Source of the DNA: Frigidibacter sp037095735
Lineage (GTDB): Bacteria > Pseudomonadota > Alphaproteobacteria > Rhodobacterales > Rhodobacteraceae
NCBI RefSeq assembly: GCF_037095735.1
Contig: NZ_JBAWKD010000001.1
Coordinates: 930,001 to 994,000 of the forward strand
DNA length: 64,000 bases
Direction: 5' to 3'
In this document: piece after piece, positions 15,834 through 23,513 of the stretch
Position numbering within the stretch: position 1 is the first letter of the stretch
Layout: the number at the start of each line of letters is the position of its first letter
Translations under genes and position numbers: made by a program
Notes under the pieces: generated by a model
What the model saw: only the letters and a program-made list of their open reading frames with translations
Databases searched by the model: none
What the model was told of the DNA's origin: nothing

Positions 15834-17504
15834 TCAATACCGGCCGTTCTGTCCGTGATGGCCCGGCGGCAGCGGCGGCTCGGCCGCGGCCTCCGCGAGG
15901 CCCGGGATCGCCACCTCGGCCCCGGGCGCGAGGCCGAGCGGCCCCGTCGCCAGCCGTTCCGAGAAGCCGACCATCGTCGTGCCGCCCGACAGCGGCTCGA
16001 CCCGCATCGTCAGCCGCCGCCCGTCGCGCAGGGCCAGCGCCCCGCTCCAGGGCAGGCGCGGCCCGTCGCGCGACAGCCGCTCGCCGATCTCGGACCAGAG
16101 CGGGCCGGGCAGGCCGCGCTCCTGCCAGCCGGCCAGCGCCGCCGCGGCGTCGCGCGCCTCGGGCGCCCCGGAGCAGTCCCAGAGCAGGCGATAGGCGGGG
16201 TTCGCGATCACCAGTTCGCCCGTCGGCGCAAAGACCGCGACCGCCTCGTCGATGCGGTCGATGACCGCGCGCCCCAGCTCGATCTCGCCGCGGAAGCGCC
16301 GGGTCAGGGTCATCTCGCCGGTGATGTCCTCGATCATCAGCGCCAGCCCGCCGTCGGCATGGGGCCGGGCGGTGACGCGGAAGGTCTCGCCGCTCGAGAT
16401 CTGCCAGGTGTCCTGGTAGAAGCCCTGCGCCGCCGCGCGCTCGATCTCGACCATCTGGCGGTGCCAGCTGCGGTAGTTGCGCGGCTCGGGCAGCATCCGC
16501 TCTTCCCGCAGCCGGTCCAGCACCGTGCCCAGCGTCGGCCGCTCGGCCAGGAATTTCGGCTTCAGCCCGGTCAGGTCGGTCAGCGCCGGGTTGAACAGCG
16601 CCAGCCGGCGTTCGTGGTCGAAGATCGCCAGCGCGATCGGCAGCTGCGCGAAGGTGCGGGTCAGGGTCTGGATGAAGTCCTTCAGCGCCCGCTCCGCGGT
16701 GACCAGCGCATCGGCGCCCTGCGCGAAATGCAGCCAGCCGCCGTCCGGGGCGGGATGGGCCGAACACAGGTGCCAGCCGCGGTGGGTGCCGGCCGATCCC
16801 GCGATCTGCAGCCGCACCGGGCGGTCGCCGGGCACCGGCGCGGTCTCGAACAGCAGCGGCGGCGGCCAGAGATCGCGCGGCATCTCGCCCTCGGGCTCGG
16901 GCGCCTCGCCCTCGGCCGGCGGGCGCTGGCCGACATCGGCGGCGGCCAGCAGATAGGCGCGGTTCGCCCAGACCAGCCGGCCCTCGGCATCGAGGCGCCA
17001 GGACAGGATCGGCACCTCGTCCGCCAGCTCGCGCAGCTCGGTCAGCTCGTCCTCCATCGCGCGCAGGCTCAGCGAATCGACCCGGATCGCCGGCCCCTCG
17101 GTCCGCGGATCGGCCAGCGTGATCCGGGCCAGACCCGCGACATTCTCGGCCCGCAGCCGCAGCGGCGCCGGGCCCGGTCCCGACAGCTCGATCCGGCCGG
17201 CGCGGGCCAGCTCCTGCATCTCGGTGTCGAACTCGGGGAAGCGCGGGCGCAGGAAGGCCGACAGCCGGTCCCAGTCGCTGGCGCCCGGCGGCAGGCTGTC
17301 GAGCAGCGCCCGTGCCGGGGCGGTCGCGTCGATCAGGCTGCGGGTGTCGAAGAGGAACGCGGTCTCTTCCAGCTCCGGCCCGCTGTCCGCAAGCCTGCGC
17401 GGGGCGGCGCGGCCGGGAAGGAAGCTCATCAGCGCAAGGGCGACCAGCGCGGAGCCAATCGAGGTGGATACGAACAGCAAGGCGATCGGCAGAATGCTCT
17501 CCAC
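15834..17504 (-). CDS. PAS-domain membrane protein, DivL-like without kinase module
   Basis: 556 residues from a GTG preceded by GGGGAGAAGG; an ATG 23 codons earlier (17573) has no ribosome site. One N-terminal membrane segment (about 4-27) is followed by three PAS-like units: PILSWRLDAEGRLVWANRAY, LPIALAIFDHERRLALFNPA and a third with VFAPTGELVIANPAYRLLW. The protein ends about 100 residues later with no histidine or HATPase domain. It resembles the CtrA-pathway regulator DivL, which in Caulobacter carries a kinase-like C-terminus; kinase-less DivL is known in Rhodobacterales as far as I recall. Position beside tsaE fits, but the identity is inferred. Confidence 0.65.
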   Translation of the reverse strand: MESILPIALLFVSTSIGSALVALALMSFLPGRAAPRRLADSGPELEETAFLFDTRSLIDATAPARALLDSLPPGASDWDRLSAFLRPRFPEFDTEMQELARAGRIELSGPGPAPLRLRAENVAGLARITLADPRTEGPAIRVDSLSLRAMEDELTELRELADEVPILSWRLDAEGRLVWANRAYLLAAADVGQRPPAEGEAPEPEGEMPRDLWPPPLLFETAPVPGDRPVRLQIAGSAGTHRGWHLCSAHPAPDGGWLHFAQGADALVTAERALKDFIQTLTRTFAQLPIALAIFDHERRLALFNPALTDLTGLKPKFLAERPTLGTVLDRLREERMLPEPRNYRSWHRQMVEIERAAAQGFYQDTWQISSGETFRVTARPHADGGLALMIEDITGEMTLTRRFRGEIELGRAVIDRIDEAVAVFAPTGELVIANPAYRLLWDCSGAPEARDAAAALAGWQERGLPGPLWSEIGERLSRDGPRLPWSGALALRDGRRLTMRVEPLSGGTTMVGFSERLATGPLGLAPGAEVAIPGLAEAAAEPPLPPGHHGQNGRY

Positions 17505-17696
17505 CGCCTTCTCCCCAGAAGCAGTGACACCTGGAACCCCGGAAACGGAGGCGCGAAATGTGCATGCGCCCAAAACGGCAGCCGGGCGCGTTCGGCCAAA
17601 TTCCGCTCAAATGGTTAAGAACTGGTTAACACCTGGAGCGGCCAAATCCCGCCGCCCAAGGCAGCCGTCCAGTCCGGTCCTTTGGCCGGATCGCCC

Positions 17697-19085
17697 TCAA
17701 TCTCCGTCAAAGCTGCGGTTCGGGCCCAGCGGGCCGCCCGGCGCCTCGATGCGGGCGCGCGGCCAGACCAGCTCGACCACCGCGCCCGAGCGTGCGGGGG
17801 TCTCGGCCGCGCTCAGGAACGGGTCGCGGCCATTGGCGAAGCTGATCTCGGCCCCGGTGCGCTCGAGCAGGGTCTTGGCGATGAAGAGCCCAAGCCCCAT
17901 GCCCTCGTAGCCCGGCCGCGCCTCGGCCTCGGCGCCGGCGCCGGGAAGGGATCCCGGCCCGGCCCGGCGGCGGATGAACGGGTCGCCCAGCCGGTCGATC
18001 TGGTGCGGCGGGAAGCCCGGGCCGTTGTCGGCGATGCGCAGGGTGATGCGGTTGTCGCTCCAGCCGAGGTCGACCCAGACCGTGTCGCGCGCGAAATCGA
18101 CGGCGTTCTGGATCAGGTTGCGCAGCCCGTGGATGATCTCGGGCCGGCGCAGGACCAGCGGCTGGCGCCCCTCGGGCAGGGTGACGATGATGTCCTTGCC
18201 GCGCTCCGCATGCGGTTCGGCGGCCTCGCGCAGCAGGGTTTCCAGTGGCGCGCTGTGCACCTGCAGGTCGTCCTTCCCGGCCCGGCCCATGTCGCGCAGG
18301 ATGTCGCGGCAGCGGTCGGCCTGCGCGCGGATCAGCAGCGCGTCGTCGCGCAGCTCGGGGTCGTCCTCCAGCTCCTCGGCCAGCTCGGCGCTGACCAGCG
18401 TGATCGTGGCCAGGGGCGTGCCCAGCTCGTGCGCGGCGGCGGCCACGACACCGCCCAGGTCGGTCAGCTTCTGCTCGCGCGCCAGGGCCATCTGCGTGGC
18501 CAGCAGCGCCTCGGACATGCCGTGGATCTCGAAGGCCACCCGCCGGGCATAGGCCGACAGGAACACCACGCCGACCGAGATCGCCAGCCAGTGCCCCAGC
18601 TCGAACAGCGCCGGCACCCGGATCTCGCCGCCGCCGGCCAGCCGCAGGGGCAGGTTCCACCAGCCGAACAGCGTGACCATGCCGATGGCCGAGGCGGCAA
18701 GGAAGGCGGTGGCCCCGCTTTGCAGCGCGGTGGCGCCGATCGTCGCCGGGGCCACGATCAGAAGCGCGAAGGGGTTGTTCAGCCCGCCGGTCAGCGCCAG
18801 CAGCGCCGCCAGCTGCGCGGTGTCGAACAGCAGGATCGCCACCGCCTGCCGCTGCCCCAGCCGGGTCGAGCGCGGATAGACGAACTGCAGGACGAGGTTG
18901 GCGATGACCGCTGCGCCGATCGTGGCCAGGCAGGGGCCGAAGGGGATGCGGATGTCATAGATCCGCCAGGCGGCGAGGATCGCCCCCAGCTGCCCGGCGA
19001 TCGCCGCCCAGCGCAGCACGACCAGCGTCTGCAGCCGCAGCCATTCGCTGTGCATGGTCCCGGGCTGGGGCTGGCGCGAGGGCAT
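17697..19085 (-). CDS. regB: Redox-sensing histidine kinase RegB (PrrB)
   Basis: 462 residues. RegB phosphorylates RegA under low-oxygen or reduced conditions. Six membrane spans fill residues 20-180, with the ubiquinone-site motif GGLNNPF at 100-106. The phospho-accepting His219 is in AAAHELGTPLATITL, and the redox-active Cys259 is in RAQADRCRDILRDMG. Their 40-residue spacing equals that of His225/Cys265 in Rhodobacter capsulatus RegB. ATP-binding boxes LIQNAVDF, ADNGPGFP and GMGLGLFIAK follow. AAGGAGG precedes the start. It is divergent from senC-regA. Confidence 0.96.
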   Translation of the reverse strand: MPSRQPQPGTMHSEWLRLQTLVVLRWAAIAGQLGAILAAWRIYDIRIPFGPCLATIGAAVIANLVLQFVYPRSTRLGQRQAVAILLFDTAQLAALLALTGGLNNPFALLIVAPATIGATALQSGATAFLAASAIGMVTLFGWWNLPLRLAGGGEIRVPALFELGHWLAISVGVVFLSAYARRVAFEIHGMSEALLATQMALAREQKLTDLGGVVAAAAHELGTPLATITLVSAELAEELEDDPELRDDALLIRAQADRCRDILRDMGRAGKDDLQVHSAPLETLLREAAEPHAERGKDIIVTLPEGRQPLVLRRPEIIHGLRNLIQNAVDFARDTVWVDLGWSDNRITLRIADNGPGFPPHQIDRLGDPFIRRRAGPGSLPGAGAEAEARPGYEGMGLGLFIAKTLLERTGAEISFANGRDPFLSAAETPARSGAVVELVWPRARIEAPGGPLGPNRSFDGD

Positions 19086-19221
19086 CCGGGGGGCCTCCTT
19101 GGGCGGTCACCCGGCGAATTCGGGTCGTCGGGATTGATACTCGGGCCCCGATGGGGGATCAATGCGGCGGACCGGGACCCGAGGGGCGGGGATCGGGTCC
19201 GACTGGGGCATGGGGGCTCAC

Positions 19222-19866
19222 ATGGCGATCTCGACCGGCCGCCTGGCGGTCGCGGCGACCTGTTTCGTTGCGATCGGCCTGGTGGTGACCTACGCGCTGA
19301 CCCGCACCGGGGCCGGCAACGACATCTTCGCGGACTGCCGGCAGGGCGTGGTCTCGGGCGCGGCGCAGATCGGCGGGCCCTTCACCTTGACCGACGAGAA
19401 CGGGCGCAGCGTCACCGACCGCGAGGTGATCACCGGCCCGACGCTGGTCTATTTCGGCTATTCCTTCTGCCCGGACGTCTGTCCCGTCGACGCCGCCCGC
19501 AACGCCGAGGCGACGGATGCGCTGGAAGAGATGGGCTATCAGGTGACGCCGGTCTTCGTCACCGTCGACCCCGAGCGCGACACGCCCGAGGTGCTGAAGG
19601 ACTTCACCGAGGCGCTGCACCCCCGCATGCTGGGCCTGACCGGCACCGACGAACAGGTCCGCGCCGCGGCGCAGGCCTACAAGGTCTATTACAAGTCGCA
19701 GCGGAAGGATGATCCCGATTTCTATCTGGTGGATCACTCGACGCAGACGTATCTGATGTTCCCAAGGCTCGGGTTTGCCGAGTTCTTCAATCGCGACGTG
19801 GATGCCCAGCAGATGGCCGAGCGTTCGGCCTGCTTCATCGAGGCCGCCCGCAAGGCCGGGATCTGA
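19222..19866 (+). CDS. senC: SenC/PrrC, Sco-family copper chaperone
   Basis: 214 residues. SenC delivers copper to cytochrome oxidase and influences RegB signalling. A membrane anchor covers about 8-27; the rest is periplasmic. Copper ligands are Cys83 and Cys87 in FCPDVCP and His172 in LVDHS. An upstream in-frame ATG (19162) would add 20 poor residues; 19222 places the anchor at the N-terminus as in known SenC. It is 29 bp from regA and co-directional, the standard senC-regA pair. Confidence 0.93.
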   Translation: MAISTGRLAVAATCFVAIGLVVTYALTRTGAGNDIFADCRQGVVSGAAQIGGPFTLTDENGRSVTDREVITGPTLVYFGYSFCPDVCPVDAARNAEATDALEEMGYQVTPVFVTVDPERDTPEVLKDFTEALHPRMLGLTGTDEQVRAAAQAYKVYYKSQRKDDPDFYLVDHSTQTYLMFPRLGFAEFFNRDVDAQQMAERSACFIEAARKAGI

Positions 19867-19895
19867 GCCGGGGTCCGACGGCAAGGAATGACGAC

Positions 19896-20444
19896 ATGAC
19901 CACCTCCGACGACATCGGTCCCGATCCCTCGCTGCTTCTGGTCGACGACGACCAGGCCTTCGTCACCCGTCTGGCCAAGGCGATGGAAAAGCGCGGCTTC
20001 GCCCCCGTCACCGCGGAAAGCGTCGCCGAGGGCAGCCGGATCGCCCGCGAGACGCCGCCGGCCTATGCCGTCGTCGACCTGCGGCTCGAGGATGGCAACG
20101 GGCTCGACGTGGTCGAGATCCTGCGCGAGGCGCGGGCCGATGCCCGCATCGTGGTGCTGACCGGATATGGCGCGATCGCCACCGCGGTCGCCGCCGTTAA
20201 ACTCGGCGCGACGGATTACCTGTCGAAACCCGCCGATGCCAATACCATCGCCGCAGCGCTTCTGGCACAGGGCGACGCAATGCCGCCGCCGCCGGAAAAC
20301 CCGATGTCCGCCGACCGCGTGCGCTGGGAACATATCCAGCGCGTCTATGAAATGTGCGACCGCAATGTCTCGGAAACCGCCCGCCGGTTGAATATGCACC
20401 GTCGCACATTGCAAAGGATTTTGGCGAAGCGCAGTCCGAAATAG
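19896..20444 (+). CDS. regA: Response regulator RegA (PrrA)
   Basis: 182 residues. RegA controls photosynthesis, respiration, carbon and nitrogen fixation genes in response to RegB. The receiver domain has the acidic pair in LLLVDDDQ, the phosphorylated Asp61 in AVVDLRLEDGNGLD and the conserved Lys in YLSKPADA. The C-terminal Fis-type helix-turn-helix (about 143-182, NVSETARRLNMHRRTLQRIL) is nearly invariant across the family. AAGGA nine bases upstream supports the start. Confidence 0.97.
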   Translation: MTTSDDIGPDPSLLLVDDDQAFVTRLAKAMEKRGFAPVTAESVAEGSRIARETPPAYAVVDLRLEDGNGLDVVEILREARADARIVVLTGYGAIATAVAAVKLGATDYLSKPADANTIAAALLAQGDAMPPPPENPMSADRVRWEHIQRVYEMCDRNVSETARRLNMHRRTLQRILAKRSPK

Positions 20445-20535
20445 GAATTGCGCACGATTTTATAATAACGGTATTTGCACTCTCCGCAATTGCGGCCTAT
20501 CCACTGTGCATGATGCAACCAGTGGGAAAATCCTG
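20445..20535 (+). promoter_or_regulatory. AT-rich leader between regA and hvrA
   Basis: This short segment is clearly richer in A/T than its surroundings. It contains TATAAT at 20461-20466, the palindrome CGCAATTGCG at 20485-20494, and a matching AATTGCG at 20447-20453 that forms an inverted repeat with CGCAATT (20485-20491). No good -35 hexamer sits 17 bases from TATAAT. It may be a promoter plus regulatory site, possibly bound by HvrA itself, an H-NS-like protein. Confidence 0.4.
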
Positions 20536-20853
20536 ATGACTGAAATCGACCTCGATGGCTACGGCCTGAAGGAACTTAAAGACCTGCGCACCAAGGTGGA
20601 CCGCGCGATCAGTTCGTACGAGGATCGGCAAAAGTTGAAGGCCCGCGAGGAAGTCGAGGCATTCGCGCGCGATCGCGGGTTCTCGCTGGACGAGCTGGCC
20701 GCGTTGCAACCTGTGAAAAAGCGTAAACCCGCCGATCCGAAATATGCGAACCCCGCAGATCCCTCCGACACCTGGTCGGGCCGCGGCCGTCGCCCGCGCT
20801 GGGTCGAAGAGGCGCTCGCCTCGGGCAAGGAGCTTGCCGATCTCGCGATCTGA
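20536..20853 (+). CDS. hvrA: H-NS family regulator HvrA
   Basis: 105 residues. HvrA is an H-NS-like nucleoid protein that tunes photosynthesis genes to light in Rhodobacter. The N-terminal half is a coiled-coil oligomerisation region (about 5-50), and the C-terminal DNA-binding motif is YANPADPSDTWSGRGRRPRW. A 10-codon longer start at 20506 is possible but less likely. It directly follows regA as in the R. capsulatus regB-senC-regA-hvrA cluster. Confidence 0.92.
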   Translation: MTEIDLDGYGLKELKDLRTKVDRAISSYEDRQKLKAREEVEAFARDRGFSLDELAALQPVKKRKPADPKYANPADPSDTWSGRGRRPRWVEEALASGKELADLAI

Positions 20854-20878
20854 GGCCGCTTTCGGCCTCGGGACGGCG

Positions 20879-21484
20879 TCAGGGCAGGGCGGCCAGCAGA
20901 TCCGCGTGCCGCCCCAGGTAATCCGCCCGCACCTCTGCGGGCGGACGCAGCCTGATCGACAGCCCGTCGATCATCGCCGGATCCGGCCGGCCGAAAAACC
21001 GGTCCGCTTCCGTTTCCGAAAAGCCGGCGATCTGCACCGCTTCCAGCCAGGCTGAAATCCGGTCGGCCTTCTTGATCGCCTTCTTCACCGCCACCGGCAA
21101 AACCGCGGGCAGCCCGAAGCGGATATGGATCGCCGCGGTCAGCCGCCGGTCCAATTCGCCGTAGCTCGGCCCGACCGCATCCTTCACCGGGCTGATCATG
21201 TCGCCGATCACGTACTCCGGCGCGTCGTGCAACAGCGCCGCCAGCCGCCAGCGCGTCGCGACGCCGGGGGTGGCGCGGGCGTGGATTTCCTCGACCAGCA
21301 GGGAATGCTCGGCCACCGAATAGGCGAAATCGCCCTTGGTCTGGCCATTCCAGCGCGCCACGAAGGCCAGCCCGTGGGCGATGTCCTCGATCTCGATATC
21401 GACCGGCGTCGGATCCAGCAGGTCGAGCCGCCGCCCCGACAGCATCCGCTGCCACGCCCGCGGCTGGTGAGAGGCTTTCGGCAT
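20879..21484 (-). CDS. HD-domain phosphohydrolase (YfbR-like)
   Basis: 201 residues. HD-domain metal ligands are visible: H in VAEHSLLV, HD in ALLHDAPEYVIGD and a later D in IKKADRIS. The overall layout with MISPVKDAV matches YfbR-type 5'-nucleotidases/dNMP phosphatases, but a different nucleotide substrate is possible. The start is fixed by AAGGAG six bases before the ATG at 21484; an ATG six codons upstream overlaps that site. It converges on hvrA and takes the place of hvrB between hvrA and ahcY in R. capsulatus. Confidence 0.8.
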   Translation of the reverse strand: MPKASHQPRAWQRMLSGRRLDLLDPTPVDIEIEDIAHGLAFVARWNGQTKGDFAYSVAEHSLLVEEIHARATPGVATRWRLAALLHDAPEYVIGDMISPVKDAVGPSYGELDRRLTAAIHIRFGLPAVLPVAVKKAIKKADRISAWLEAVQIAGFSETEADRFFGRPDPAMIDGLSIRLRPPAEVRADYLGRHADLLAALP

Positions 21485-21662
21485 CGCGCGCTCCTTTCGC
21501 ATTTCAGGGTGCTAGCGCCCGGGCCACCGGCTGTAAACGGCCCCTCAGGGAACTTTTCGGGCGGGAAACCGCTTGATTCCGCGAAATCGCCGCGACTGAA
21601 CGCCGGCGAAGATCTTCGGACGGGCCCGCGGAAGCGAGGCCCGGGGACAGAAAGGACACGCG

Positions 21663-22148
21663 ATGAAACCGTTCCAGACTGCCGCCGTCTTCGGAAGCCT
21701 CGCCTTCGCCACCGCCGTGGCGACCGCGATCTTCACCGTTCCGGCGGAATCCTACGCCCCCTACCGCCCGACCGAGGCGCCGATGCCGTTCCGCGCCGAC
21801 CCGATGGAAAGCGCGCAACTCGACGGCGCCCCGGTGCGCCCGACGCTCGACTCGCTCGAGGTGATGAACATGGTCACCCGCACCGGCGACGCGCAAGCCT
21901 ATGACGAGCCCTATTGCGACCTGCGCGTCACCGTGACCGAGAAGCTGACCAACGAGTTCGAAGAGGCCCGCATCGGCCAGCCCGAGGTCGTGGACGGCAT
22001 CTATGTCGAGCTCTGGGCCTCGGACAGCTTCAAGACCTGGTCGGCGCTGGCGACGCGCCCCGACGGCATCTCCTGCGTGGTCGAGACCGGCCGCGACTGG
22101 GCGGGCGAGACCAGCCTTGCCGCGCTGAAGGCCAAGGCCGACGCCTGA
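21663..22148 (+). CDS. Small exported protein of unknown function
   Basis: 161 residues. The first 30 residues form a signal peptide or anchor: MKPF then a hydrophobic run and AESYAPY. The mature part is acidic and has two cysteines (in YCDLRVTV and ISCVVETGRDW), which could form a periplasmic disulfide. GTRPDGISCVVETGRDW-like endings occur in small conserved Rhodobacterales proteins, but I do not recognise a named family. It has its own upstream space (178 bp) and converges with the glycerophosphodiesterase gene. Confidence 0.7.
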   Translation: MKPFQTAAVFGSLAFATAVATAIFTVPAESYAPYRPTEAPMPFRADPMESAQLDGAPVRPTLDSLEVMNMVTRTGDAQAYDEPYCDLRVTVTEKLTNEFEEARIGQPEVVDGIYVELWASDSFKTWSALATRPDGISCVVETGRDWAGETSLAALKAKADA

Positions 22149-22226
22149 TGGCGCCGGCCAGGGCAAAGGCCCGCATGGGCCGATGACCAGGGTCGCGGGC
22201 TTCGCCCGACGACCGCGCCCGGGTCG

Positions 22227-23282
22227 TCAGGCCCGGCGACGGCGGCGCAGCAGCGCCAGCCCGCCAAGGCCCGCCGCCAGCAGCGGTAGCGCCGCCGGCA
22301 CCGGCACCGGCGCCATGTTGGCATCGACCACCGCGCGACCGAAGTCGGTGTAATCGGTGAAGAACCCGTCGATCCCCCAGTCGATGTAGCGCTGGATCTG
22401 GGCGAAGGCCGCCTCTTCGCTCAGCGGGCGGAAGGTGTAGCCATGCACCGTCAGGCCCAGCGCATGCGCGGCGGCGATGAATTCTTCGGTGATCGAATTG
22501 ACGCTGACACCCACGCCATCGGCCACGCCCACCAGATCCCCGAGGCTGAAGAAGCCGTCGGTCCCGGTCACGCCCCATTGGCCCAGCAGGTTCGTCGCCT
22601 GCCCCAGCTGCGCGTAAAGCGCCTCGGCCCCGGCCTCGTCCATCAGCCCGTGCATCTCGGCCAGCGAGGCGTTGACGAAGCTCTGCAGGATCACCTTGTC
22701 CTCGGGCGCGTCATAGCCATGGGCCAGCAGCGTCTCGACGATCTTGATGTTCTGCGGCTGGTTGTAGGGCGTCTTCGACTCCGGATAGACGCCGATCTCG
22801 GTGCCGTGGCTGTCGTTGTAGGCGGTCAGGAAGCTCAGCACCTCGTCCAGCGTCGGCACGCGGTAGGGCTCGGCCATCGACGGCGTGAAGCCGGGATAGG
22901 TCGAATCCGCCGCCGCCAGCGCGCCGGTCGGCTCGACGGTCAGGGTCTTGATCTCGGCCAGCGTGAAGTCCTTGACCGCATAGCCGCCGTTGCGCGGCGT
23001 GAACAGCGCCTCGACGTTGGTGGTCCGGGTCAGCGAGCCGTCATGCATCGCGACCAGCTGGCCGTCGGCGGTGATCTGCACGTCGGGCTCGATGTAGTCG
23101 GCGCCCATCTGGATCGCCAGCTCGTAGCCGCCCAGCGTGTGTTCGGGCAGATAGCCGGAGGCGCCGCGATGCGCGACGACGATCGGCGCGGCGCCGGTCA
23201 GGGTGTTGAAGGTGGCGGCGGCGGCGGGCTGCAGCGTCAGCGCGAAAAGGGCCGCGCCGCAGAAAGCGGTCGTCTTGAACAT
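22227..23282 (-). CDS. Secreted glycerophosphodiester phosphodiesterase with VPxPA-CTERM tail
   Basis: 351 residues. The enzyme splits glycerophosphodiesters into glycerol-3-phosphate and an alcohol. A signal peptide (1-21) ends in AAA. Catalytic signatures are VVAHRGASGYLPEHT (His-Arg) and IEPDVQITADGQLVAMHDGSLTRTTN split over the next 60 residues (Glu, Asp, His). The last 25 residues are VPVPAALPLLAAGLGGLALL plus RRRRRA: a VPxPA motif, one membrane helix and a basic end, as in exosortase substrates. AAGGTGA precedes the start. Confidence 0.9.
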   Translation of the reverse strand: MFKTTAFCGAALFALTLQPAAAATFNTLTGAAPIVVAHRGASGYLPEHTLGGYELAIQMGADYIEPDVQITADGQLVAMHDGSLTRTTNVEALFTPRNGGYAVKDFTLAEIKTLTVEPTGALAAADSTYPGFTPSMAEPYRVPTLDEVLSFLTAYNDSHGTEIGVYPESKTPYNQPQNIKIVETLLAHGYDAPEDKVILQSFVNASLAEMHGLMDEAGAEALYAQLGQATNLLGQWGVTGTDGFFSLGDLVGVADGVGVSVNSITEEFIAAAHALGLTVHGYTFRPLSEEAAFAQIQRYIDWGIDGFFTDYTDFGRAVVDANMAPVPVPAALPLLAAGLGGLALLRRRRRA

Positions 23283-23513
23283 GATCGTCACCTTGGGCCT
23301 GTAGACAGAAGTCCGTGAAAGGGGCCCGGCCCCCACCCGGGGTCCGGCGCCGGCAGGCTCGGCGCGGCGGATCACAGCCGGGTAACGTGTGCGTCAAACT
23401 TATCTTAAAAACTTGTCCTGCCGCGCGGCCGGCGCCGGGGCCGGGTCGGTTGTGCGTGGGCCGGGGGGCTGGTAACGCTCGCTGCGACAGATTTTCCCGA
23501 AAGGACCCGGGCC
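23283..23513. promoter_or_regulatory. Divergent regulatory region, glycerophosphodiesterase / ahcY
   Basis: 231 bp without a gene. A TTGACG (minus strand, 23397-23392) could serve the phosphodiesterase, though its -10 is poor. An A/T-rich patch lies at 23396-23415. The ahcY ribosome site GAAAGGA is nine bases before the ATG. A CGCTGCGACA string at 23483-23492 recalls part of SAH riboswitches, but the rest of that consensus is not there. Confidence 0.35.

Noticed and set aside
23470..23513. SAH riboswitch upstream of ahcY
   Set aside because: Only a CGCTGCGACA-like piece of the consensus is present. I could not find the GAGGAGC core or the pseudoknot partner. A covariance search would be decisive.
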